A stretch of 64,000 bases of DNA from Ampelomyces quisqualis. Its lineage: Eukaryota > Ascomycota > Dothideomycetes > Pleosporales > Phaeosphaeriaceae. How positions within the stretch are numbered: the stretch's first letter is position 1; every line of letters begins with the position of its first letter. Shown piece after piece: positions 45,287 through 56,585 of this stretch. The stretch covers positions 2,728,001-2,792,000 of the forward strand of contig JAGTXZ010000014.1 of NCBI GenBank assembly GCA_018398575.1, in the 5' to 3' direction. The position numbers and the translations under genes are program-made. The notes under the pieces were generated by a model, which saw only the letters and a program-made list of their open reading frames with translations, was not told the origin of the DNA and ran no database searches.

Positions 45287-46170
45287 GGCGACGTCTGGCT
45301 TCAGTCCTGTTGTAATGTAAAGCGATAGATGAGGTTGTTCGGATAAGATGTGCGTGGGTAGCGTTTGCGGGTGTCGTGAGGTGTAACAAATGCGCTGAAG
45401 GCTGAACGGAACGTACGAGCTGCCTCTCAGCCGCACCTTCCAATCCAGGCTTCCTGCCCCGTGTCGTGAGTCGTGTTCGTTAGTGCCGCCTGCAGTAAAA
45501 GTGCGAGTGCATCAGGCCCAGCCATGCGCTTCGCAATGCGGGCCAGAGGCGTCCGTATATGTTGAGGAACGCGGCGTCTATGTCCGCATACACAAGACGC
45601 TATTTCTGTCGTTGAGGTCGGAACTGTGGAGGGGGTCGCATGACTGGGGTGACGGATAGCGTTTCCTCAGGGCCGATGACATGGCTGGGCGCGGGGTGTA
45701 CGGAGTAAAGGTACTAGCTTCGGTCAGCGCCCTGCCGACGTTTCTTAGCCTATGATGTCTTGAACTTGAAGGCACGACTTCGTTACGAGGAGCGAGCGCA
45801 TCGTATTTAGTAGGGGCTCCGAGCTCTATTTGATGCCACAGGGTTGATAGACAGGCTTCACAAGATGCCGAGGCTGAGCTGCTGGAGGATCCATGCATTA
45901 CACGGGTAGCCATGGATAGTGAAAGAACAGACAGCGGTTGAAAAAATCCTCAGTTGTAGAGGGTGATTGGTCTAGCTATGCCGGGGTTTTGAAAGTCACC
46001 AAGGGGCCTCAGGTACGTTTGGACCATGGTACAGTTCACCTCTAGCCATGTCTGCAGATCATGGTGAGATATAGAACAAATGAGGAAAGTATAATACATA
46101 TTAAAGGCCAGTCCCTGACAAATGCGAGGGGGCAGCGAGGTAGAAGAGAAATTTCGACGTCGTGCATCCC
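45287..46170. other. Upstream region of SCT1 and 3' flank of the GH76 gene
   Basis: About 880 bp with no supported gene. Holds a TACGGAGTA nonamer at 45699-45707. Confidence 0.5.
45699..45707 (+). promoter_or_regulatory. TACGGAGTA nonamer, copy 3
   Basis: Perfect copy 413-421 bp upstream of the minus-strand SCT1 start codon. Confidence 0.4.
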
Positions 46171-48236
46171 TTACAACAACCCAGCGACCAGGGCAACTAC
46201 AGCAGCGCCGAAGATGGAGGCACCAGCAACCCTAACATTGTCCGCAGCGCCCTCGAACTCCTGTGGCGCGCTCGGACTCGGACTCGGCCTCGGGACACTG
46301 CTGTTAGCAGATGGGCCGGGGATGAGAGATGTCGCAATGCCAGACGCAGGAAGAGTAGGTACGACAGGGACAGGAGGAGCTGATGGTTGCGAGACTGGAG
46401 GAACATATACAGTCTCCGTCACACTCGGCGTGCAAGAGCATGAGCCACCGGGTTTTGTGCAAGATGTCGCAATGCCAGACGCAGGAAGAGTAGGTACGGC
46501 GGGGACAGGGAGAGCTGATGTTTGCGAGACTGGAGGAACATATACAGTCTCCGTCACACTCGGCGTGCAAGACGTCGAGGCTAGCTTCTCGTCGAACTCG
46601 CCACCAGAGTTTACGGGCGTGCTGAAGAACACCAGTACAACAGTACTACTGTTTGTAACAATAGATGGATTGACAGGCGCAGGAGTGACGGAGCTTGTGG
46701 GCGCACTGGAAACCGGAGCAGGCTCATGGGCTGTCGAAGAAGAGGGTGTCGACGAATCTTCGCTCGATGGCACTGGTGTTGGAGCCTGGCTAGAAGGCGC
46801 AGGCGCAGGAGCTCCAGTAGAAGGTACTAGAGCGATGGTGGAGGCCGGGGCGGAAGTTGGCTTGGCGTCCGCAGTCGTCGAAGATTCGGGCTTTGACTCT
46901 CCCTTCTTGACGGGCATGACGTTCTTCTTGATCATCAGGAGAGCTTGCGTGACCTCGAGCGCGGAGAGTTGCTGGCCCACACCAGAAGTACCGTCCCATG
47001 CACCCGTGTACCATTTAGATCCACAAGTGGCACCGTCGTTTCCACCCGAGCAGGATTTGGCAGCACCCACGGCAGATGCCTTGAGGTACTTTGTGATGGT
47101 GTCTTTGGTGAAAGGTGCCATGACTGCTGTCTTCGCCATGAAGCGTGCCAAATAAGCCTTGAAGGACTGCTGGTCGAGGTTGCAGTGACGGCCAGACTCG
47201 CCAGTCTCGCAAGCCCGCTCGTACATGATGTCGGTGGCATTGTCGTATGGCTTGATGAAGAGCACTTCCGCATGTTTTAAGAAGCCGGATGTCCTCTCCT
47301 TCCAGACGTTGTCGCCGTTTGTGAAGTCGAACATGAAGGCCGAGCCGTGCAGGAACATGGCGTTGTTGTAGGTCCACTGGGTCTTGTCGGCTACGCTGGC
47401 GCAGTTGATCTTGTCATCAGAACCATCGAACACCTCAAACGAATCCGTGATTAGCCCGACCTTGTTCGTCCAGTCGTAGATCTTGACTGCCCAGTCGGCA
47501 TATTCCTGGTTGCCGGTGTAGCGTGCTAGGCGAGCGCCGAGCGCAAAGGTGGCTCCGTTCGAAATGGAGTTCTTGTAGTTGTAGCCGTACGCATTTTCAG
47601 GGTAGATCTGCCACTTGAGTCCTCCGCCACAGGTGCTCTCGTCCCATCGTCCGACAATGTTCTTGAACGAGTTGATTGCAACATCGAGGTATGCCGCCGG
47701 GGCTTTGTCGGGATCCGGGAACTGGTACTCGAGCGCAGACATGACTGCGAGCGCCCAGAAGGCCTGATCATCATTGCCCTATCTGTTGTCAGCACAAGCG
47801 TCTGGGGACAATTGCCGTCCTGACTCACCGTCTGAGCTCGCATGTAGTCGAGGATAAAATCGTGTGCAGGTCCGTAGTTTGCCGTCAGAGCCTGCTGCAG
47901 TGTCTTGACATGGCTTTGGTCGCCAGTGAGCATGGTATATTCAATCATGCCGCCCCATGCCGCGCCTGTTGCGCTGTCAGCAATTCCCCAGCTACAGTCG
48001 TACTGCATGTTCTTACCGCCCTCCCACCAGTAGTGCGGCTTTGGCCAGATGCCAATTTCTTGCGGGTTGATGCCACTAGCATTCCCGCCATATTGCGCCA
48101 TCAGCCCATACGCATACTGCCTTGACACGGCGCGAATCGAGTCTTCAGACTCCGGGTCGAAATCAATAGCCGTCGCGGTCGACGCGAGCGTAAGAAGTGG
48201 AAGGAGCACAGCTCCGGTGACTTGCATAAACCTCAT
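46171..48236 (-). CDS. GH76 cell-wall mannanase-like protein (Dfg5/Dcw1 type), GPI-anchored
   Basis: Probable enzyme that transfers GPI-anchored mannoproteins to the wall glucan, or an endo-1,6-alpha-mannanase. Exons 48236-47829 and 47778-46171 (50-bp intron, GTGAGT donor) give 671 aa. Signal peptide 'VTGAVLLPLLTLASTATA'; then the GH76 domain with 'WPKPHYWWEGG', 'MIEYTMLTGD', the catalytic Asp pair in 'GNDDQAFWALAVMSA' (completed by the splice), 'CGGGLKWQI', and 'YNNAMFLHGSA'. After about residue 450 a long Ser/Thr/Pro linker follows, more than usual for the family, containing a 135-bp-period duplication, and the end is hydrophobic ('FGAAVVALVAGLL') as in GPI proteins. Dfg5 and Dcw1 cannot be told apart here. 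Confidence 0.92.
46328..46571 (-). repeat. Tandem duplication inside the GH76 linker
   Basis: A 109-bp segment starting GATGTCGCAATGCC at 46328 recurs at 46463 (period 135 bp, 45 codons) with a handful of substitutions. It encodes the 'CTPSVTETVYVPPVSQ' and 'LPASGIATS' motifs twice, so the linker carries two copies of a Cys/Thr/Pro module. Confidence 0.85.
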
Positions 48237-49091
48237 AGTATCGTACGACGAGAAGCGAAGGTGGAGCGACTAGGAAATGCAAAGAAAGGAAGGTAGAGGG
48301 TAAGAAAGCGAGCGGAAAGCACTGTCACAGCGCACACAATGTCGATTGTTGAACGTGAATGAAAGGCGCAAGGAGCGGACGTGTGAGGTCGGGGGTGCAC
48401 TCGGTAGGGCCATTGTCATTCATTATGCTATTTCGGACCTGGTGGCGGCGTCTTCTCACCGTGCGGCCCTATCATCTACTCCGTACGTGCACTGGGCATC
48501 GAGGGTGAGGCTCGTGAAAGGGAAGGCGCGCCGTCAGGCGGCTCCGAGGACCCACTTCACTAGCCCCGTTTCACGGTGCACCGAGTCTGGCCAATCACTG
48601 CCCGACCCTCATGTTTCGAATCATTACGATTGGCATCTGGGAGTGACATGCCTGGTCCTGGCTCTAATCTGCAGTATAATGCGGATACTTCGTCCTTGAT
48701 ATAACGTTTAGGTCTCTTTTGGGCAAGAATATAAGATACTAGAGTCATCCTATCCTGTCAAGAAGTCCAAAAGTTTGGCAAATCTACGCAAGATGAGCTA
48801 ATCGATAAACACAAAGGAACCGTCTCGCTAGCAAAATACCAATTGGATTATAATATATCGTTGAAACCGAGTTACTCCTGTTTCGGGCATAACATTACAC
48901 CGGACATTATACTGTACCATCGCGGGAGGGCTGTTGTTGCCCAGGTCAATGTACTCAGAAAGCGACCATGGAGGTTCACTGCGAAGACTTGATGCCGCAT
49001 GCACAAACAATATTCCTGGGGGCATCTTACAATGCCGTAGTACATCCCAAATCGCAAATCAAGTGCGCAGACTCTCGTCACGATGTGACAT
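48237..49091. other. GH76 promoter region and 3' flank of the next gene
   Basis: 855 bp without a supported gene. Contains the nonamer at 48477-48485. Confidence 0.5.
48477..48485 (-). promoter_or_regulatory. TACGGAGTA nonamer, copy 4
   Basis: Read as TACTCCGTA on the plus strand; 241-249 bp upstream of the minus-strand GH76 start codon. Confidence 0.4.
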
Positions 49092-51161
49092 CTAGAGTCC
49101 ATCATTAGTGTTGGACGATACGTCGTTAGCGCCCAGTCTCCAAGAAAGGCACGAGGTCTCATGACTGACCGTAGTCGTGGCGACTCGAGGAGCCGAGACG
49201 TTGAAAACGATGCGCACTCGCCCCAAGATGACGCTACACTCGTCGAGCGTTGCCTTGATCACGTCTTCCAAACCACACTGTAGCAAGTCTGGAGCACGAT
49301 CGCGAAGCTCCTCCACCACGTCAAGAAACTTCGAGTAACGCTTGGCCATGGTGTTCAGCTTCTTCATCAGGTTCGCATTCAACTTGACCTGCTGTTGAGA
49401 TGCCTGCGGAGCCGATTTGAAAGCGTGGTGCAGGCGCTCGATCTTCTCGCGGGCATGCAGGTCGAAGCTCAAGGCAATGTACTGGTATGCTTGGATCACT
49501 CTGCGCATGCTGATCCACTGGTCACGCAGCTGGCGGATGTCCTTCAGGGTGCGACCGCTGTCAGTCCTGTCCATGTAGCGATAGGCATCGACTAGAACCT
49601 CGACGCTCTCGCGTAGGGCTTCGGGCAGATTCTTATCGACTTGAGCCTCCCAGTCATTGATGAATCTGCAAATGCGTGTGGCGATCATTCCGATCCTGCA
49701 GAGTCTTGAAGGACGCTGTGTAGCATTTTCTCGTTGGCGCCGTAATGCCTCGTCCTCGGCATTGCGCATCCGTTTTCTTCGAAGACTGTCGGCATGGAAT
49801 TTTGCAAGCCAGTCCTGATATTCCACAGCCCCTGCTACACCATTGAGCAATTGAGGCTCTCTCTGGAGTGGTCGAATCCGCTGGATAGCACTAGTCGCCT
49901 TGTCTTCAGTGCTGGAGGCGGGGTCAACAAAATCGTCGTTGACCATTTCTGATGTCGCTTCGATCTGGTTGAAGGCTTCATCCTGTGTGGACTCACCAGG
50001 AGTGTCGTGAGCAGTCTCAACCGGGATAAGCAAAAGCGCGATTTTCGCTTGGTTGGCGTTCCACTTCGCCATGATGTCTCGGTACCTTGGATTGTCTCTG
50101 TAAGACCCCTTCACCAATTGCCTCTCAGATGTTTGGGTGATGCCGTTCCATTGTCGAAACTCGGCGGTGCCCACGACATTGGCTCTTTCAATGCTAGAGC
50201 ACGAAGAGGATGAGCTGGCTTGACTAACCGTAGTGGACGGAAATTTCTGAGTGTGAGGCTCTGAAACATCGTCTTGCGATCGTCCGATATTGCTGGATGT
50301 AAATGGCTCGGTGTGGTCTAGCAGCTCTCCAGACAAGAGGGCTGTATCGGACATGGTGATCACATGGCTGCTATGATCGAGCTGCTCGGAGTTGTCTTGA
50401 TGTTCACCTCGGCTCGCCCCTTCTTTGTAAACCTCTGTGTAGCCCGCAAGCTCGAGTAGCTCTTTCTCGTACTCGTCTTCGCCCCGATCCTTGTCTTTGC
50501 TTCTATCTTGAGCTTGTGTGGTCGTTTCGGTCACGAAGGCGGCGTCGTGTAATCTGTTGATGAGAGGCTCCGCGGTGGTTTCAGTGTCTTCAGGTGCAAG
50601 GGTCCCATTAGCTTCGGACAGACTGGCGCCGATATATGGGTTGCGCGTGGGTCGAATTATGGTCTGAGTCGGATGAGCTTCGGTTTCAGCAGCGCCTCCA
50701 AGATGGTCTGGGGTCTCAATTTTCAAAAGCTTTCGATAAGTCCTGTAGAATGCATCGCGCCCCGTCTGCTTATTGTCGCCGTGCAGATCTTCATTCCAGC
50801 AGTTTCCCCAATAATTCAAGCGATCAACTTGATGCTTGACAATTTTCTGGTACTCCTCAAGTGAGAAGTCTCCGGTGCCCATCTTGCCCCAAACTTCTTC
50901 TTCCTCCCAAAGAGTGATCATCACTCGGCGATATGTTTGGTGTGGGTCATGTCGGGAGAGCAGACTCTTGATAGCCTCTTCGAGAGTTTTGACCCCCTTG
51001 TCACGCGCCTCCGAAATGGCGTGGACAGGGTCCTGCTGCTCCGCAGGTTTGTAGCTTGAAGTGTACTCGCTTAGGTCGATCAAAGTTTTCATTCGGTTGC
51101 GGATACTACGTGGCTGCTTGGGCCGAAAGCCAGGCTTCTGTAATGCTCTTGCATTGCTCAT
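49092..51161 (-). CDS. Large hydrophilic protein with helical C-terminal domain, unknown
   Basis: Open frame of 689 aa from ATG at 51161 ('MSNARALQKPGF'). The N-terminal third is charged ('SEARDKGVKTLEEAIKSLLS', 'YRRVMITLWEEEEVWGKM'), the middle is acidic and disordered, and the C-terminal ~220 residues are a run of helices ('RQRENATQRPSRLCRIGMIA', 'INDWEAQVDKNLPEALRESV', 'QAYQYIALSFDLHAREKIER') that may be a bundle. I do not recognise the family. Upstream, the frame stays open to 51314, where GTGAGT looks like a splice donor, so a first exon further upstream is possible. The stop at 49092 could also follow a short final intron (GTCAGT near 49170). Confidence 0.6.
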   Translation of the reverse strand: MSNARALQKPGFRPKQPRSIRNRMKTLIDLSEYTSSYKPAEQQDPVHAISEARDKGVKTLEEAIKSLLSRHDPHQTYRRVMITLWEEEEVWGKMGTGDFSLEEYQKIVKHQVDRLNYWGNCWNEDLHGDNKQTGRDAFYRTYRKLLKIETPDHLGGAAETEAHPTQTIIRPTRNPYIGASLSEANGTLAPEDTETTAEPLINRLHDAAFVTETTTQAQDRSKDKDRGEDEYEKELLELAGYTEVYKEGASRGEHQDNSEQLDHSSHVITMSDTALLSGELLDHTEPFTSSNIGRSQDDVSEPHTQKFPSTTVSQASSSSSCSSIERANVVGTAEFRQWNGITQTSERQLVKGSYRDNPRYRDIMAKWNANQAKIALLLIPVETAHDTPGESTQDEAFNQIEATSEMVNDDFVDPASSTEDKATSAIQRIRPLQREPQLLNGVAGAVEYQDWLAKFHADSLRRKRMRNAEDEALRRQRENATQRPSRLCRIGMIATRICRFINDWEAQVDKNLPEALRESVEVLVDAYRYMDRTDSGRTLKDIRQLRDQWISMRRVIQAYQYIALSFDLHAREKIERLHHAFKSAPQASQQQVKLNANLMKKLNTMAKRYSKFLDVVEELRDRAPDLLQCGLEDVIKATLDECSVILGRVRIVFNVSAPRVATTTVSHETSCLSWRLGANDVSSNTNDGL

Positions 51162-51777
51162 GCTGGCCTGCACAGTTCGACCGCGATTGTTCGCGATTCG
51201 CTGGAGAGGGCTCTTGTTTGCGCTAGGAAGCGACGTATTAGCCTTGTTGGATAGAATGCGAAGACCCAAGTAGAAGCCGAGTGTTTCGTTGGAGCAGTGA
51301 ATGACTCTACTCACGATTGAGAGCCACGGCTAGGCGCTGCTGTTATTTGCGCAATGGTATTTGCGATGTTTGCAATAGCAGAAAAAGGCTGAGTGAGCAG
51401 AAGCGAAGCACTAAAAAATTGCGGTTGATTTGAGGGTCAAAATTGTAGACGTAGCTGCAAAGTGCGCGATCAAGCTCTTGTAATGAAAATGAACCTTTCG
51501 CCAAGAGCCATTGGACTCTGTGAAAGTGAAAGGGACAAGTAGGGCTTATGACGCTTTTGCACTGACAATGACTGATATAGTGTCGAAAAAAAGAGTGATG
51601 CAACTCACTGCCACAGTCCTAGCTTGTGCATCGGCTGTGGTAGAAATTGCGTCCGTCGTGGTGCCAAAAGCAAACTGGAGCGGATCGAAATGCCAGCCAT
51701 GACTGCCATAAAATTCACACTTGCCATTTTGATTCCAGAAAGCCGACTCATCTTTCTCTCATCGAGATGCTCATCTT
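51162..51777. other. Intergenic, no gene seen
   Basis: About 600 bp between the unknown helical gene and the DUF6536 gene. May include an upstream exon of the former. Nothing else supported. Confidence 0.45.
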
Positions 51778-54171
51778 TCAAAGATATCCCTGTCCCACGA
51801 TTGGCCTTCTCACCAGCCTGGCTGTAAATGATATGTGCCTCACGTGCTGTGCAGCATCGTCGACCACTTCCGGCCGTTCAGTAACGTCACCCCACTGTAC
51901 TTCTTGCAGCCATGGCTCGTTCTCATATCTCCCAGGATGGCATGCTGCACTGATCACCACACTCATGCTCGTCTCCCCCAGCCCAGTCCCTAGTCTTCTG
52001 AGCGAGCCGATGCAGACCGTTGTGATCATCATCACCACGGCCACTCCAACGAGTGACACTATGCCTGTAGCGCTGTATCCGAGTCTGACGAGACGATCTT
52101 CGGGATCAGTTTCCCCACCCGAGTTGACACCATCGACACGTATCATGAAGAAACTCTGCGAGCACAGCCAATGCAGTGCTGCACTACAACCCATGAGCGG
52201 AAGTGCGTAGCGCAAGGGTAACGTGAAGAAGTGACTCGCGCGTTGCATCCCTCGTCGACGCTCGCTAACTCTCAACCCTTTCTTCGACTGCGTCATACGA
52301 TCGAACTCGTGTGCAACGAGCAGCTTGCTCCATATATTGGCATACGCCACATACAAAAGCGAGAACCCAAGCTGAGGTACGTTGGCGAGCAGCAGCGTCG
52401 GCACGATTCCGGTCGAGCTCACGTCATCTGCCTTGAAAGAAGCAAGCGACTGGATATTGGGCACGCCGAGCCCATCCGAGAACGCGAAGCCATGGGCGCC
52501 ATCAATCGCGAAAAACAACGCGATTGACAGTACAACAATGTAGAGAGCAGAGACACCAACAGTTGAGAAGAATTCGGTCGTGTTGGCACTGCTCAACCAC
52601 CGAAGGCGATGTCCGGTGAACATCTGTGGCGCGTACGGTTCTTGGAAACCAGATTTGCGAATCTGCATCGATGATACGAGGCAGAGGTCCTTTGTTGTTG
52701 GGTCCTCTTGTTCCAGAAAGGAAGCGATGGCATCACCGACAGTGCGTAGAAAACGGCCAGGTCGGCGAGCAAGAAGTATGTAGGCAATGACAATCGTCTT
52801 GACACCCCCAAAGATCACGACGCCCAGCATGAGCCATTGGTTGAATTGTAATTCGCATGTATCGGGGACAGCACGAGCCAGACAATAGCTGACGAGGTTG
52901 CTGCGCACTGTCCAATTTTTGCCCGAGTCGAATCGTTCCATTGCCATATCTACACTGCATCGATCGTCTTTTCCAGGCTTAGGCGACGCTATGACATCGC
53001 GACAGATCCAATTGTACGGATCTTGGTTCGATTCTTCTTTGTCGGCTGTAAGAAAGCTTTGCGGGAAGCGGGTGTATAGAACGGGTGTCACCGCATCTAG
53101 GTTGGTCGATACGACCACGACATCACCATAACCTTGCATGAAGCCCAAAGAGTAGTTCTGAATGCACTCATAAGGCTCCATGCGCACAAAGCTGGCGAGG
53201 TTGGTATTGTTTGTCACGCTCTGCACGAGTCCTGCTACCCATGCCTCATCGCGCACGTCAAAGTCGCAGGATTTTCCCTCGCAATGTTCATTCGCTATGA
53301 CCCGCTGGTCAAACAAGTCTGGAGAGGAGTTTTGTGAAGTAGCCTCGAACGTCGGGTTGCTAAGAATGCTTTCCGCAACTACGGCAACGGCGTATTGGTT
53401 TGCCTGAGTCGTTGTGAAGAAGACAGCGTTAAAACTATGGGATTGTCAGCGTACAGGTCATACCGTGAATGTAAGTGCTTACAAGAGATGGAAAGGCAAG
53501 CTCGTGATAGCCAGCAAGATCCACACCCATGTGTTTCTTCTTCGTACGTAGAAAAGGTTCCTTACACTTTGTGTCCCAATCTCCATCCACTTCCCTTTGG
53601 CGTGTGCAGCGTCGACCTCAACTCTGGTGGGGGCTGTCATGCCTTGCATGGCATATGTTGAAGCTCCGAGGATCATTGTAGACAAGATGTTGAGTGCAGC
53701 GTGCACGCCTGTGTTCTTTGCACGTATCGTCTTACATGATCCTCTTTGAATTGTTGCAGTTCCGGAGCTACGTTCATAAGTGCGGTATAGCCAGGCGTAC
53801 ACCGATATGTTGACGATCAAAGCAATCAGGCTGAGCAAGAAGGCACGCAGAAGTCCAGCTCGCCAGCCGCCCACAAAGGTATCGTAGAAGTTTCCGAAGA
53901 AACGTGTGCCATATCTGCGCTTTTCTTGATCTTCGAGGAAGTCGACGAGTGTCCGTCTGTGAGAGACGGTATATTCAGCCGAATCGTATGTGCCACCGTT
54001 ATATCCGTACTCCGTGTTTGTCGGAACCGGATAAGGGCTGTTGACGAAGGCGTCCTTGGTAATGTCTTTGACATCCACCCCGGACTTAACAGGGTACTTT
54101 AGCATACTAATGGCTCCCTCTTCATGTGGCTCCTCGTTCGGCAACCGCTCGAAGCGTTGTGGGAGCCGCAT
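51778..54171 (-). CDS. DUF6536-type multipass membrane protein
   Basis: Exons 54171-53483 and 53434-51778 (48-bp intron, GTAAGC donor, CATAG acceptor) give 781 aa. The first ~110 residues are hydrophilic. The first membrane helix ('LLRAFLLSLIALIVNISVYA') follows the typical 'FVGGWRAG' entry, then 'LNILSTMILGASTYAMQGMT', and 'NTWVWILLAITSLPFHLF/F' across the intron. A large extracytoplasmic loop with paired Cys ('CEGKSCDFDV') precedes further helices, as in fungal DUF6536 proteins. Function unknown; the C-terminus is hydrophilic. The frame is open upstream of 54171 ('DDLGPSGDDCCYSQRAVEKR'), so a 5' exon may be missing from this model. Confidence 0.78.
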
Positions 54172-55575
54172 CCTCTTTTCCACCGCTCGCTGAGAGTAAC
54201 AGCAATCGTCACCAGACGGGCCCAGATCGTCCGCTGCGAATGGACTGAGCTGGGTATTTTGATCGCGACTTAATGCTGGGGAATGATTGGTATGGGCCAG
54301 GAGCAGCTGTTGATGATTGCAACGCGTGGCAAAGCGAATCTTCAGATGTCAACGTCAGGCACCCAGCTGCAGGCAATCTCTCGCGCCGCATGGCAAAGAT
54401 CATCATTGTGTCCTACCATATTGGCTAGAGCCTCAGCTCGGAGCGCCACCAGGTCGGAGAACAGGCAATGCCATGTGATCTGTCTTGTCGAATCCTTGGA
54501 AGACGGGGGGTTTGGGGTGTGGGGGCGAAGCGAAGTCGGGGGCAGTTGCGAGATTCGGGTGGACTGTGTCCGACTGCCTTCTCTTCTTCCCGCTTCAAAA
54601 GAGTACGACCACCACTAGAAGACCATCGAACGATGTAGAGAAATGGATCCATGTGTGCTTCCCTCGCTTATCTACAAATCCAAACCCAAGAACCGCCAGC
54701 GGCTTGTCCTCCCACACGGCTCTTTACTGAGAATCTTCCAAATACAACAAGTGATCTTGGTATGATATATACTCAGCCTTGCATGGGCCGCGCGGCGAAT
54801 AAAAGACGTGGTGCGAGGCTTCCTGGGTTTATGGTGGAGATGTGGAGCATGGCAGCTCGTGTTCGGATTATTTGGAGGGAAAGAAAGCCCAAGGGGCGGT
54901 TGAGGCCCATGTACAGTAGTTTCTGGAGCTGCGGGGAAAAGAAATGGGTGGGGGCCCCGACTATCCGATTCAAACCAAAAACAAACCCAAAACCAAGTAT
55001 AGTCAGTGCACTTCTAACTGTACCCGCAGAAAAAAACAAAAGGAATGAAGACTCCATAGGCACATCTTCCTTTGTGTGTTCAGGGTGTTGGTGTGTTGAC
55101 ATCAGCAACAGCAGCAGCAGCAGCGCGCAGAAGGGTAGGTACTTCGTATACGACTTTTCCCGCGCTCTACTCGCCGCCACAAGAGTGATTTTCTCAAAAG
55201 CATGTATTGATTCTGAGCAAGTCGCTTTCTCTTCAACTGAGAGAAGTCAGTTTTTCGCGCGCCGAAAAACACGTACGCGAAAACGCAAGAAAAGGTGGGA
55301 GAGGAGAAAAAGATGCTGATATTGCCTGTTTGAACGTTCCGAGACCAACTGGTGCCAGAGGGGACTTGCTAGAGATGACATGACAAAAAACACAAACTGC
55401 CCGACCACCAGGGTAGAGGGGTATCATGGGAAATAAGAAACAGTACCATGCCGCTGTAAACCAGATCACAAGACAAAGCCATACGGTGTGCGCCACCACG
55501 ATTCCATGCACCACCTCACTGTTTCTCGTATCATGTCGCCTATCGTACACGTCATGGTCGCTTTTCGTGTATCGT
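54172..55575. other. Intergenic, no gene seen
   Basis: 1.4 kb between the DUF6536 gene and the 3' end of the claudin-like gene. A 222-codon plus-strand frame at 54651-55319 is rejected (Lys/Arg/Ser-rich, low complexity). Contains a short CAG run near 55105. Confidence 0.5.
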
Positions 55576-56585
55576 TTATCGTATCGAGCTTCGGCCGCCA
55601 ACCGAGCTGTCTCTACGGCCCTTGAATGAGGTCACGTCGCTAACTTTTCGTCCCCCAATCGAGCTCATATCGCTCATGCCGTCCTGATCGCGCTGATAGC
55701 TGTATTCCTCGCTCGAGTTGGATCCCTTCCACCCATTGTCCCAAGCCGCGATTCGTGAAAGAAGCCTATCAAAATTAAACCTTTTCCACAAAGTATAGGG
55801 TGTGTCGCCAGGGGCTCACCGATCATCCTGCTCGACGTAGTCGTCTGTGATGAGCTCGTAGTCGTCTTCGGAGGGGAGGTAGAGGGCGCTGGCGATGATG
55901 CCAAGCGAGGTGAGGATGAGGATGGACCATGACGCGGTGACGAGGTGGAAGCAGGTGTCGAGGTGCCAGCCATCCCAGAAGCGGTCATCGTGGTCGTAGA
56001 GGTAAGCCTGGCGGTGTTAGTCTTGTTCACAATGGTTGGTCTCAAGGCGAGGTCGGCGGTGGGAGGCATACCACAATAGCCATGCCGGCACACTGCACGA
56101 CGGCAGCGAATACCAGCACACCAGACGCAACCTGCCATCCAGCAGCCCTCCTCTGCACACCGCCACCAACGATGACCACAAAGGAGACCAGCGTACACAG
56201 CTCAGTGACGACGGCAAAGGAGATGAGGAAGCCAACTGTCCGCCACATGTTGCAGAAAGAGGCATCCTTGTCGCAGTCGCTCTCTCTGGGGAAGGGCTCG
56301 CAGACTGTTTCTCCGCTTCCCTGCTTTTCCGAGCAGCGACTGTGGAGACCATACGAGATGTTGCGCTCTCCATCCTGTGTATCGTTAACGGTGCTCTAGG
56401 TGGACGGATCCGGGGGGCGAAGGAGCGTACGGGAATGTAGCTGACCCATCGCGGCATCGCGATACTCGCAATCGTCATGACGGTGCCTGCGCGCGCCAGT
56501 CAGTGTGTGTTGCTTCCCGAAGACGATGGAGCATACAGGCAATGGTGAGCACGAGGCCCACGCCATATACAACTTGCCGGGTCAT
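55576..56585 (-). CDS. Claudin-like four-helix membrane protein
   Basis: Five exons: 56585-56537, 56486-56431, 56374-56072, 56007-55820, 55765-55576; all junctions agree in frame, 261 aa. The first helix spans the first intron ('VYGVGLVLTIACTVMTIASI'), followed by the 'MPRWVSY' entry and an extracellular loop with several Cys and the sequence 'SYGLHSRCS'. 'FCNMWRTVGFLISFAVVTEL' opens the second helix, then 'VASGVLVFAAVVQCAGMAIV' and 'FHLVTASWSILILTSLGIIA'. This order is shared by a fungal claudin/SUR7-like family of plasma-membrane proteins. The C-terminal tail is acidic then Ser/Arg-rich. Role probably at the plasma membrane or wall, by analogy. Exons 1 and 2 are short (49 and 56 bp). Confidence 0.82.

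Noticed and set aside
44471..45328. 285-codon plus-strand frame
   Set aside because: Antisense to SCT1 exons 1 and 2 and crosses its intron; no protein character of its own.
46061..47155. 364-codon plus-strand frame
   Set aside because: Exactly antisense to the Ser/Thr/Pro linker and domain of the GH76 gene; its Gly/Val/Thr-rich composition is a by-product of that repeat.
54651..55319. 222-codon plus-strand frame in a gene gap
   Set aside because: Lys/Arg/Ser-rich, low complexity, no domain and no Kozak-like start; overlaps the expected 3' region of the claudin-like gene.
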